A stretch of 64,000 bases of DNA from Hymenopellis radicata (Eukaryota; Basidiomycota; Agaricomycetes; Agaricales; Physalacriaceae), in contig JADNRX010000090.1 of assembly GCA_015501595.1 (NCBI GenBank), forward strand, positions 105,448 to 169,447, in the 5' to 3' direction. Within the stretch, counting starts at the first letter, position 1; every line of letters begins with the position of its first letter. This document shows positions 25,265 to 37,530 of this stretch, piece by piece. The position numbers were made by a program, and so were the translations under genes. A model generated the notes under the pieces. That model had not been told where the DNA came from, made no database searches, and saw only the letters and a list, made by a program, of their open reading frames with translations.

Positions 25265-26391
25265 ATGCAGGAAACGAGTGCCTCGGAGCTTCATCCATTC
25301 GGCGATCTACCCGTGGATATTGCACGTATTATCTTTGAAATCGCTGCTCTACTATCCCGACCGACAGCGGTACAGCTATGCCTAGTCTCGAAGACCGTTT
25401 CCCGATGGTGAGCAACCATTCCTTGGTGTTTAGCAGTCTGATTGGGACGGTTGCAGGATAGAGCCCGCGTTATATCGCACAGTCGTCCTCTTTTGCGAGC
25501 GGGATATAATGGCGTTTGCAAGAGCTATGAAATATCGGAACGATCCCCCTTTCTTCGCCTCGAACGTAAAAACCCTCTGCTTCGGGGACATGCTCAATGG
25601 GAACGCACTTCTGACTGATCTCCGCAAAACGCCTGATTCAATGAGCCTCATATGTTCCACGTGTACCGGCATCGAGAGATTGGGTTATGGGGTTACAGTG
25701 TCAACATATTCGCACCTGTCACCCATAGAGGCTGCGGTCTTCGCTGACTGCGGCACGAAGTTCCCTCATCTTACCCACTTGTCGATGCTCGAATTTGACG
25801 CGCGCTCTCTCCGTGCCAATCTCCCTCCCCAAATAACCCATCTCCACTTGGATTGTTATGATGAGGGAAGAACTGTCATACAGATTGACTGGGGAGCCCT
25901 CTTCAGCCGATGTACTCGTCTCACGCATCTTTTCTTATCTGGACATGCGTTGAATTATAGTTTGGCTCTTTGCAACACTGACGGTCCAGGTACCCAATGG
26001 TTAGGCGGCTTCGATCTTTTGGAACTCTTGCGACCAGCCATCTCATGCTTGCCCGCTACCCTTACAGCGCTTGTCATCAGTGTGGTCCCCGAGGCATATC
26101 TTGTCACCATGCTACCGCAGGCGAGGAGTCTGGTTAAACAACTCCTTGACAGTGACGAGCGCATTCTGATGATTTCGCCGCGAAGTGTTTACCGGGGTCT
26201 CATTGACGGGCTTTACTGCTGTGAAGGGAATAACGTCTTCAATTACGCACCGCAGTGGGAGGATAATAGAGAGGGAGACGATATGTGGGAGTTTGCTGAA
26301 AGGTGTATTGCCTCTAGAAAGAGAGCTCGAGGTACGTCTGGATTCCTTACAAGATTGTTTCGCTCACCTAACAATTCAAGGTGGTGTCTAA
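25265..26391 (+). CDS. F-box-like / leucine-rich hypothetical protein
   Basis: Three exons (25265-25407, 25457-26331, 26381-26391) join in frame to 342 residues. The N-terminus contains an F-box-like helix bundle of the kind widespread in mushroom genomes: FGDLPVDIARIIFEIAA, then CLVSKTVSRWIEPALYRTVVL. The rest contains spaced leucine-rich strands (LTHLSMLEFDARSL, ITHLHLDCYDE, LTHLFLSGHAL), suggesting a degenerate leucine-rich repeat fold. Such proteins are presumed substrate adaptors for SCF ubiquitin ligases, but most are uncharacterised. The last exon codes only three residues and a stop; without that splice the frame would read on to 26615, so the 3' end is the least certain part. Confidence 0.72.
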
Positions 26392-28288
26392 TCATACTAA
26401 ACCGCACTGTCATATCTATCGAACTATGTGAGAGCTGTCCCGGGAATAGACGCATCGCTCTGTTCTCAACTCGCTTGATTGGAATATGCAGTCTCACCGA
26501 CGGTATATTCACTAATATATCCAGTAGCGCCTGGCGGGCTTCTGCAGATCGCCAAGTTCGAGCAAATATTGCTAGAGCTCGAGCTCGGCATCCGGAGTCT
26601 ACAGCTCTCATTTAACTCTACTGCCAAGTTGCGTGGAAGCTTATTTACCTGGATATCGCTAAACGAGTCCGCCAGCCGCCAAATGTCCAGTTGAACTGAG
26701 GGATTCAATAAGTATAGCTTTCCCTAAACCCGAGTCGGGCTGAGATCTTCCAATAAAACTCGGAAAACTTATTCGAATGAACGAACATATTCAGGAAGAC
26801 AAAGATCCCTAGACCATCTCGCCTCGGTCTACCACAGTCCTTGAAGTACGTATGTATCGGTGAGCGCGAATTACACAATAAAGAAAAAAAACCTTGCAGA
26901 GAACATCCTGACACCTAGCTTTTGACCTTCAGCACAATGTCCTGAGGTCCACGGCACGTCGATAGAAGCGCTACCGCCCTGGCGCCTTGCAGCAAAAAAA
27001 TTGTGAGAGATCTGCCATTAAACCACGCCAACCGAGAGAAAAAGAAAAAGCTACAAGTAGTAGTTCAGATTGAGATGTTACTCAAGTCGGATGACAGTGC
27101 GACCTCAGCATACCACAAAAAATAGCATTTTCAGACCGCATCCCCATGAGGAGGAGAGCTACTATGCTACCCGCCCTCAACATCAACCTCACCTCTGCAA
27201 CTTCATCAGTCAAATCGGGAGTAGTATCAAGTAACAGAGAAAAAGGGAAAGCAAGATACCGGTCGGCCATCTCGCCTCGTCTTCAGCCGGCCATGGTACT
27301 GAGAACCCGAGTAGTAATCCCGTTCTTATCTTGAAAGTAGCCTAAAAATGTCGCTATACGCATTATCATAGGCAGCATCAGCCGTTAGACCACGCTTCCT
27401 AAAAATCCACCTGAACGCAAGCGGGAGGAGCAGGAGCCTGGAGACCTGAACACGAACACAAGGAGAGAAGAACGTTCTTGGAAACTAATGAACAACACAA
27501 AAAGGGTTTAATCTTCCTTACGCGCGCACAGAGACGGAGAAGCCGCTGAGCCATGCCATCTTCTGAGGCGCGGCGAAACACCTCATATCAATTGCATCCC
27601 TACGTGAGCTTGCGAACGGCTAGCATAAGTGTTAGATAAGGCAAGAGAGCGTTGCAGTCTCAATGTCGGCGTCTTCAGATGATGTGCCGGATTGGGACTG
27701 CGATCGTGTGCGCGTGTCAAGTCTTTTGCCTCTGGCCACATCTCCGCCGCCCTCGTCCTTTCAGAATTTTGTCTAGACTGTTTATTCTGGTACGACGGTA
27801 CCTCTTTCCGCCATTTCTTCCCCCAAGTTATGAGGTGATCTCAACCTCAAAAAGGATGGTACTTGATTGGTAATAGGTATAGCCTAAACACATCCGCCTT
27901 CCTAATGTCATCTGGGTGAGAAATGCTTCACAGTCCGCCGCCGTATCCTCATGCCTTCTTCAGGCTGAGCGTATCCGCCCGTCCATGGCGCGTATCATCC
28001 CGATCCAGGATCGTAAACGGACTTCTCGAGACATAGCTCCTCGACAGTATTTATACCTGGCCTGGGGAGTCTCATATGACGCTTCCTCTCTTATCAGGTC
28101 AGTTTTCTCTGATTATGTTTATGCAGTGCTTTTACTTGCGGACTCTTTATTCTCGGACAGACTGCGAAGTTCGTATTTTGGTTATCGCCTGAACCTTGAA
28201 CCGACTTACTCCTGCGTCGTTGTTCCCTCAATAAGCAGAGGCGTCGCTCTCTGATTCCATCGCTTTTGCCTCACGCATCTGTGAACCC
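26392..28288. other. Intergenic, repeat-derived in part
   Basis: No protein family recognised. On the minus strand three A-box-like cores resembling those of the 6.5-9.9 kb array occur near 27010 (TGGTTTAATGGCAGA), 27375 (TGGTCTAACGGCTGA) and 27540 (TGGCTCAGCGGCTT), with the same A-rich, low-complexity setting. This suggests a second, smaller patch of the same repeat. Confidence 0.4.
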
Positions 28289-30112
28289 ATGTCTTGCCAA
28301 CCGGACAGGGACGCCACCGACATGCCAACGTCGGGCGACCATCTTCTCGAATCTCTTGCTACAGCCTATGAATACACTCCTCCAGAAACGCGGAAAATGC
28401 CGCTTCCACCGCCACGGCGCCATACGCCCCCCCAATAGCTCCCTCTCTCGACCGCCTACCGGCATTCATAGTACAGGTCGACAACCTGGACAAGCTCCTC
28501 GCGAAATCGCTCGCGCATACCCTCACTGCCGATCTTGCAACGAACACCATCGACTTGGAGGCCGCGCAGGCTCGATGCACGCGCCAGCTTTCTGACAAGA
28601 GAGAGATGCCAGACTTTGACGGGACCGTCGTGGTAATGGAGGGGGACGTTACCGGAGTTGCCATACATATTACACATGACGCCACGCGTTTTCTAAGGAG
28701 GGCCTATCACTGCAACGTCCAGGCTATGGCGAAACACCGCCTCGATGACCAGACAATTGACTGCCAGCTTTCGGTTGATGACTCTGTGCGTGTCGTTTGG
28801 GAAGATCAGTCATGGAAGGTTTTCGAGCACTGCGCCGCGCAGATAATCGACTTAGCCAACAGCGACGCAGGAAGGCGGCTCAAGCGGGAGGCAAAGGAGG
28901 AGGATGGTAGAGCGATGCTCTACAAGGTATGTATGTATGTTTTCAAACTCCAAATATGTGTTCACTGTATCACAGTTAGCGGTCGCGATGTCCGACTCCA
29001 AATCATATTGGGGCCTCCTGTTTGGAGGTGATGGGCCATTCTCTTTCAACGCTGCATGTCGGAGGAGGAGCCCACTCGATACGGTCTTCTATGTTCCGGG
29101 CTATTGACGGTTGAGAGGCTCTTTGTCACCACTCTCGGCATGATGCTCGTGCCAGGAGATACGCCGTTGGTAGATGCGGCAAAATTGGCGATACCGGTTC
29201 CCGCTGCCTGTTCACCCGGCGACAACCAAGCTCTTACCCGCGCCATCCATAAGACGTTAGAGGACAGCCAGGACGTGATGCCGGCAGGGGAGCAGGGCAT
29301 GACGATGATGAGTGGAGTATCCGTACGTTCAATGATCACTCAGATTATATGCCCAGCTAACAGTATTCAAGAATCTTCATGTCTGGTTCTCCATGCCTGG
29401 CTACGAGTTCACGACATTACAGTTGTCGCGAACTGCCATCCACTCGGCCTCGGCTCCTCCCCACCCGACTTGCTAACTCCACCCCATGAAGACACACCGT
29501 TGGCTATCCACAAGGGTCAGAGGAGCATTTCGACACACAGGCAGCCCTCCCACTGTCCCTCAACTGGCGACTCCCCAGTACTTCTTGTACACGAACGTAT
29601 GGGTGCGGGTGCAACTGGTATGGTCTTCGCAGGGCACATCGGTTCATTGCCTGTCATCATCAAGACCATACCCCCCGATTTCGGCGGCGAGGCGGACCTG
29701 CGAAATGAACATCATATATACAGCACTGTCCTTGCCTCTCTCCAGGGCCGTGTGATCCCTCGGATGTTTGGCTTATTCGAGGGAGAGGGATGGACAGCCC
29801 TCATTATAGAGCATTGCGGGGACAAGGTCTCGGACATTGACAAGCTTTCCCTTGAGCAGAGGTGAGTTTGTATATGCATCAAACCTAAGGTCTGGAGCCT
29901 AATTGATTATTAGGGAGATGTTTTGGCAGCATGCGCATGAGATTCACGCCAACGGGATTAGGCACGCAGACCTTGAGCTGCGCAATTTGATAATGTCAAT
30001 CTCGGGAGAGCTTCGTATTGTAGACTTTGCCTTTTCAGAAGTAGAGCATGAGTGTGAGGGAGGCATGTGCGAGGAGCTTTCCTACTTTCGGACACTGTTG
30101 GAACTTCCTTGA
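28289..30112 (+). pseudogene. Protein-kinase-like gene, frame broken
   Basis: Long plus-strand coding signal: a start at 28289 (MSCQPDRDATDM...), a frame running 28440-28925, a donor GTATGTATG with acceptor near 28977, then a frame from about 29046 to 29862, an intron, and a final exon 29913-30112. The C-terminal half resembles a basidiomycete kinase-like family: glycine-loop-like MGAGATGMVFAG, lysine in PVIIKT, LIIEHCGDKVSD (hinge), HANGIRHADLELRN (HRD-like, with HAD) and RIVDFAF (DFG-like, with DFA). Two single-base shifts are needed, in the C-run at 28427-28433 and near 29040. The unusual HAD/DFA residues leave catalytic activity doubtful. It could be an intact gene with sequence errors. 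Confidence 0.6.
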
Positions 30113-30258
30113 GGACAATATCACTGTTTGTCTTGGCCAAGTACATAGAGAATCGAGATAGATATGTTTTGCATATACTCAACGAGGCGCGTCTTTGAAA
30201 AAGTCCGTGTATGACAGTAATTCAAGCACTTGTTATGGTGTATTCAATATTGTACATT

Positions 30259-31642
30259 TCATTTATCATCGCTACCACTCGCATCTGGCGTGTCTGAAGG
30301 GACATCAACATCCACACCCACCTCCCCGTTAATAATAAGTGTCGTGTAATCAAAGCCCTCCTCAGCCGCATCAGCTTCAGCTTTCTCCTTGCGATACTTT
30401 TCAAACTCCCAGTCCTCTTCGTCCTCCTCGTCCTCATCGAGGAACCACTCGGGATTATATTGGAACAAATCTCGTCCACTCATGCCGCTGTTCTTCCCTG
30501 CAGCAGCCTGCGTGTCTTTCGCTCTGCGCAACGCTTCGGCCTCAGCCTCCTTCTTGTCCATCCGTGTCTTCTTCCAATGAGCAAAGGTTTCGGGAGTCAC
30601 GGGTGTGAGGTTGGAACCCAGTTTATGGCGCTAAAACAGATGGTTTAGGATATAAGGGAAGGCACGGAGGTCGAACACTCACTTCGACTTCCAAGAACTC
30701 TTCGAGAGAAATGACGTTGGCTTTGGCGGCAGCCTCTGCCGCTTTCCGCTGCGACTTGAGCATGAATCCGGGAGGCAGTGCGTGTCTGTACATGCATTTC
30801 TCGCCATTAGGACATTCCCAGAACCAACCGAACCTGAGAGAGAGTCAATCGATACATCCAAAATGGAGACGAAGGAGCGTACTTTTCCGACTCGATAGCT
30901 TCGATGAAAAACTTGCATACGATCTGCAGCGATATTAGTTCTGATCAGGAGAATATGCATAGTGACTCGTACATCTGTCGTCGTTTTGGGATTACCGGCT
31001 TTCGATAACACAACCTGGGCCAGTTTCTCATCGTCCCACTTGTCCATTGTATCTACAACAAGTCAGCCATGTCCACGGGCCCATCGGGACGACAACTCAC
31101 CAGCCATCTTTTCCTCTCTCGAGTCCTCGTACAGGTTCTTCTTCTCGACTTTGCGCCCCACATTGATGTCGTGACTGAACTTGCACTTGGTCCCCTTGTC
31201 GCAGGTCCCGGACTTGAAGTACACACACAACACAGTCTTGGGGTCGACGCCGAGCGGCACCTTCTGTACCTGCACGGGCTTGAAAAATTCGGCTTCCTCT
31301 TTTTTACGTTTTTCCGCTTCCGCCTTTTCCTTCTCGCGTAGCGCCTTCTCCTTTTCCTTCTCCAGCGCCGCGCGAGATTTACCAGCCGTAGCGGTCTGAG
31401 CCTGGATACGCTGTACCTCTTTTTGGACTTTGGATGACTTGTTTTTCTAAAGTGGCAAAAACCGGTATCAGGAAAGAACAGAAAGCGTTGGAGAGACGGC
31501 GCAACAGACATTTTTCATTCCAAAGGTCTGCACATCTTAGTCCATTAGCGTGAATTTATTTATGCGACGGTGCGGTTGAAGTCACCTTGTCATCTTTGAC
31601 CTTGTTGGTCGACCCGCTAGCTTGCTGCTTTTTCGGAGGCAT
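30259..31642 (-). CDS. TMA46: Tma46 / ZC3H15-type CCCH zinc-finger protein
   Basis: Translation-associated protein that partners a DRG-type GTPase (Rbg1 in yeast). Seven exons on the minus strand (31642-31586, 31527-31510, 31446-31101, 31052-30973, 30923-30883, 30833-30683, 30630-30259) join in frame to 354 residues. It starts [19 protein letters not shown], continues [15 protein letters not shown] (family signature) and a charged helix, then a first CCCH finger [19 protein letters not shown], and a second one split by an intron, ending [17 protein letters not shown]. The DRG-binding DFRP-type region follows ([33 protein letters not shown]), then an acidic tail with [19 protein letters not shown]. 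Length and order match the family. A MITE lies 119 bp upstream of the start. Confidence 0.94.
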
Positions 31643-31760
31643 CGTGTTGGCTGTAAGGAGACAGTCGTGGTAGGGACCGAGGAGATGGTGGTCGGGAGGC
31701 AAGCGGATTTGCGATTACATCAGCTAGCGTCATACTACTGCTCTGGCTGCACTACTTCGA

Positions 31761-32379
31761 TAGGTTGGCGGAAAAAAGTTCTTGAGAACTTTTTTCCCTG
31801 TAAATTACCAAGGAGGGCTCGGAGGCTGTGTAATTTACATAGTAATTTACAAGGATCACGTGACACCCACGTCACTTCTCGGCGTCAGGGCGCGGCGCGC
31901 CAAAAAAATTCGGTCGCGGCGCTATGCACCGCCCTCCTTCAGTAGATGCAGTGAAAAGAGATGAGTAATTGCATTTTCATTGTTCCGTACTGCCTACGAA
32001 AGCGAAAAATGAAATACATCATCCGGTGGCCCATTTGCATCTGCCACCACTGCAACAGCCTCCACTACCTCTTTGCTGGTGGATTCCGTCTTCGTTCCCA
32101 TTGCCTTTGCAAGGACTGCCACTATTCGTGAATGGGAGAGAACTGCATGGACGGAGTAGTCGTCGAGGCACGACGGTGGGGCTGATGGACGGCGGACGCT
32201 CGACGTGGCTTGGTAACCCAGGATGGAAATTTTTCGCGCGCGCCACACGTGACTTGGTAGTAATTTACCAAGCCGCGATCTGCCCCTTGGCGTGCCTTGT
32301 AATTTACATGCATAATGACATCATTTTTACAGTAAAAAATGCATTCTGTAAAAAACATAGGCTTTTTTCCGCCAACCTA
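31761..32379. mobile_element. hAT-type MITE, 619 bp, with 8-bp target duplication
   Basis: Terminal inverted repeats TAGGTTGGCGGAAAAAAG at 31761 and its complement ending at 32379. They are flanked by perfect 8-bp direct repeats TACTTCGA (31753-31760 and 32380-32387), the target-site duplication length of hAT elements. Subterminal palindromes GTAATTTAC / GTAAATTAC occur several times on both sides (about 31800-31850 and 32258-32310), as in hAT elements that bind transposase subterminally. No transposase is encoded; small frames inside are not recognisable. The element sits in the presumed promoter of TMA46. Confidence 0.88.
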
Positions 32380-32757
32380 TACTTCGACTACAGTAATGTC
32401 TCTCTCTGGATCCAGCAAATGCTGATATTTTGGCCGCTTTCTGAACTCTCCATTCTACTACCGAATAGTACCCGTTCGGTCTTACCTGCTCGCGGAAGTG
32501 GGCCGAACAAGTGCTTCGACGTTTTCGATACTTACCTTCGGATCTGCTGTCACGACTCTCTATTCATGGATATCATTCAGTGGGGCAGTGGACACCGCCG
32601 TCGCGATGTGGACTGACCGGAACCGGTCTATTGCACGTGTCATCACTCGGAAAGCTTGAATCCAGCTGCTAAGGCTGTTCACCGAAAACCGATCAAACCA
32701 ATCCCTCAGGCCTCAAAAGCAGGCGTCTCGAGACTAAATTCAAACCACCATAACCCA

Positions 32758-34262
32758 ATGCGCCTCCTCTCTGCCCTTCTCCTCGCACCGCTTGCGCTGG
32801 CATTTGATCCCAGGGCCTACAGCCGGCAGACCGCGACGTGTAAAGCCCTGAACAGAGCCACGAATACGGAAGTTGATATTAAACTCAGTTCGTCATCACT
32901 TTTCGAACTTTGCGCGTTTCGCTGACATCTCGCAGGCTATATCGACGTGAACCCGACGGGGAAGACGACTCTTATTCTTGTACACGGATGGCCTAGTATC
33001 TGGTCGACATGGGCGCGACAAATTGAGGAGTTCGAGGCAAGTCGCCTCTTCGTGGCAGGCCTGTATACTGACCGTTCAGCGTGTCTAGAAAGATTACCAT
33101 CTCATTGTACCAGATTTACGCGGCTTCGGAAGGTCTACTCATCCAGGCGATGTCAAGAGCTCTGGCACGCTTTTCGACCATGTTGGCGATCTCGTCTGTA
33201 TCCTTGAGCATGCCAAAGCAACTCCGGCTGTTTGTGTGGGGTGCGTTCGCGTTCTTTCCCCAATATTATTATGCGCTTTCTTCCTGATCTTGTTGTCAGA
33301 CACGACTGGGGCTCGTCCGTCTGTTACGAAGCTGGTAGGGCAAGGCCAGACGTGTTCAACGGCGTCGTTGGTGCGGTTGTGCCAGTGAGTCGACTAATTC
33401 AACGAAGCCGCTGAACAGGTTTGACGCGTCGTTGTAGTATATCCCTGCAGCCGGCTCTTTTGTCCCTATGAAGGACCTCACATCGTTGTTCCCAAAGTTG
33501 ACGTACCAGCTGTACTTTGACAAAAAGACCGCCGAAGCTGTCGAGGAGCTGGATGCTGACATTAGACGTTCTCTTCGCTCGACGCTTCGATCGAAGTCGA
33601 GTGTTTCGCCTCCCGAATTCTTGACCAGCCAGAATGACTTTTTGGGCGCTTACAAGGACGTCAAGGAGGTAAGCATCTTCGTCGGCGTTCCTATTTCATC
33701 AAGGTTTCCTAAAACAAATCGTAGATTCCTCCCATCCCATATTTCTCATCCGAAGAAGAAGATTACATGGTAGAGGAATTTAGCGTTCAAGGCTATCGAA
33801 ACAGTAAGTGCTTCAAATTCTCCATTCTTCGTCAATTGACTTTTATTTCTTCTAGCATTGCAATTTTACACGACAGAAGTCAGTCCTCAAATGCTGTAGT
33901 ACGATTGCACGACACTGATTTGTTAAATAAGAATCGCCACGCGTCCTGGAAGTACTCTCATGATCAAGGCAATCACACCATATCTCAGCCCGTCCTGGCC
34001 ATCTATCCCACAGACGATCCTGTTGCCGATTGGGCCAAAGCTGCTAAAGTTTTGAAGTCGAATTCGTTTTTGCCTTCTGTGACAACTGAGGTGAGTTTTC
34101 CGTGCATGCGTCTGTCTGCTGCCTTGGGGACTCATGATGTTTTCGCAGATTGTGGAAGGAACACATTGGATCCAGCTGGAGAATCCCAAGCAGGTGAACG
34201 ACGCGATGAGGAAGTGGTTGGACGAGAACTTCGGCTCTAAACACGTCGCAGATGAGCTTTGA
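32758..34262 (+). CDS. Secreted epoxide hydrolase (alpha/beta hydrolase)
   Basis: Nine exons (32758-32887, 32936-33036, 33089-33240, 33300-33384, 33438-33668, 33725-33803, 33856-33878, 33932-34090, 34149-34262) join in frame to 357 residues. A signal peptide (MRLLSALLLAPLALAF) suggests secretion. Epoxide hydrolase motifs: HGWPS (oxyanion hole), PDLRGFGRST, nucleophile Asp130 in GHDWGSS, the acid in YPTDDPVADW and the catalytic His in EGTHWIQLENP. The cap domain region lies between. The second intron appears to be of GC-AG type: donor GAG/GCAAGT at 33037, acceptor TCTAG at 33088, and only this keeps the frame into KDYHLIVPDL. The substrate is unknown; mushroom homologues are often uncharacterised. 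Confidence 0.9.
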
Positions 34263-34587
34263 AATACTGTATCCTTATGATGATAAGAAGTAAATGAAGT
34301 TGTATAAAGTAGGAATACGTGAATTCTTTCTTCAAACATTGTTGGGCGCGATACATGACGTAGCCATCGTGCGAACGTGCGGAGAGAGTCTTCGCGTCTT
34401 TACTCCCTTACCATCATCGCTATTTTATCCATGTCGTCGACGACAATGAGCAAGCTAATCTCAACGCCGCCGGCAGTCTGAGCGTTGATAGGCAAAGATA
34501 AAGTTGATGCGGTTATCAGCTTGATCTAGGACCTCGGCCGTCCGCACAGTAGTCACTTGTCTTCCTCCCACTACCATCTCAACAACA
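34263..34587. other. Intergenic, uracil phosphoribosyltransferase promoter side
   Basis: No gene. Separates the epoxide hydrolase 3' end from the next start; the sequence just before 34588 (CTACCATCTCAACAACA) has the A-rich leader context expected near a strong fungal start. Confidence 0.4.
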
Positions 34588-35600
<1,013 letters not shown>

Positions 35601-36480
35601 GGAGAATGTCTGTTATGGACAATCGTTGTATCATAGCGGAATTCACCATGGTCATTGCACATTCGTGGCGCTTACAACCTGCTGTGAACATTGGTGTAGT
35701 CCAAGCAAGCAAGTTGCATCATCAACGGGGCTGACTCTAGCACTACCGCGTTCAAACAACGACGTGCTCATAGAGAATCTTCGACGATTCGTGCTAAGGG
35801 ATGCGCGACCGCCACATCTCTGATCGTCTTAATTTGACTTAAATAACTTAAAGAGATAGGTGGGCGACGACTCTATATCGACGCCGGAACGATACAACAT
35901 CCGCTTCTATTAGTTTCTGGCCTCTCATGAGCCGTTGTCTGTTCATTGACACTGTCCATGTCCAGCAGGGGCTACACCGACTGCAGTTGACATTTCGCAG
36001 TGCTCGGATTGAACCTGCAATCTCTTCTGAGGTTGGACGCGGCACGTTCAGCCGTGCGCGCCGAGCTCAGTTTATGTTGGAAGACAAGATCCTGTAATTC
36101 CTGGACTTGGTGACTTTGGAGAGCGGAGGCAAGGTCTCATTTTTTCGTGATCGACTCCTACTGATAGTTCTCAGGTAATGCGAGTAAGGATACGGTCTGT
36201 TATGGACAATCGTTGTATCATAGCGGAATTCACCATGATCATTGCCACATTTGTGGCGCTTACGGCCTGCTGTGAACATTGGCATAGCTCAAGCAAGTCG
36301 CATCATCAACGGGGCTTAATATATCACTGCCGCGTTTAACCGACGACGTACTCATGGAGGGTTCTTGTCGTAGCAGCCCCGGGATGCGCGACCGCCACAT
36401 CTTTGATCGTCTCAAAGAGGTAGGCGAGCGACGACACCGGAAAAATACAGCATCTGCTTGTCTTGGCCTTGGATCCTCTG

Positions 36481-37530
36481 TAGTAAGGCCTCTGTCGTCT
36501 TCAACTTTCGTTGAAGGGTATCGACATCGTTCAAAGTGATACGGTGGAATTGCTTTAGTCTTATGTAAGTGGAGCTGAGAGAACCATTGATGCATAGTCC
36601 TAGATATCTAATGTCGACAGATACCTATGCAATAAATATCGCCACGCTTGAACTCGCGGCAGATCCTAGGACTTCAGTGGTACACAGCGCTCATTCCCTG
36701 TCTGCTCAAGAAGCGTTTCATCTGTTGCCTCGATGGTCTTCTCAATTTCCTGCTTTGTTTGCCCGTTTTTCACCTGGGTGTGCTGGTGAGAACGTGGATG
36801 CCAGTTTACAGCGAACACACACCATATCATCGTACTCCAGAACCGCACCCCAGTCCGCCAGCACTGGCACGGCTTCCTTATCTCGACATCAAAAAATAGA
36901 TTTTCAGCGCGCAGATCGAGATGCCTAAATCATGATGATTTTTCTTCTCAGAGACTTGTATAATGTGGATGAGTGTCACACATACACAACTTTGTGATTG
37001 GCCTGGGGAAGCGGCGTCTTATTTGCGCCACAGTTGCAAGCACACTTCATTCAACATCAATAGATAACACTCATGCCCCTCTAGTTGCTCCTTCTACATC
37101 ACCTTCCGCTGTCCGAATAATACTTAGGACGTTGAGTCGAAAGTCGACGAATACGGATACGCAGTACTGTATGGATGCAATGCTAGGCACAAACTCCCCC
37201 CACACTCAGCCAAATGTCCGTGGAGCAAGGTCCTGTGTTCTGCAACGTCGACATTGTTGACCGATTCCGACGTATTGAAATCGCGCGACCACCAACTCAT
37301 CGCTTCGCCACGGGAGAGACTAATTTTGTTGGGAGGAGGGGATATGGCGCGTTAGGCGCTGTGATGATGACCTAATCTCTCAACACCCCTGATATCAAGC
37401 AGTGGACCGGCGCCTACCGGCGCTCGAGTGCATCGAAAAGATCTGTCACACGCTCCATCACCTTCAAGTTCGAACGCGTACCCATGATCATGATTTCGAC
37501 CTCTCTTGATTGCTACCCTCATCACACCCA
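36481..37530. other. Intergenic, no gene recognised
   Basis: Short frames on both strands (for example 36569-36928 plus, 36973-37260 plus) show no family motif and no convincing splice structure. Confidence 0.4.

Noticed and set aside
31994..32248. Minus-strand open frame inside the 619-bp MITE as a transposase remnant
   Set aside because: No hAT transposase motif; too short and compositionally simple.
35990..36075. tRNA-like sequence on the minus strand (GCTCGG...CCGAGC ends, GCACG/CGTGC stem, GGTTCAATCC box)
   Set aside because: The arms do not fold into a valid cloverleaf: there is no proper T-arm stem and no clear anticodon loop. It lies between two duplicated blocks and is better left unassigned.
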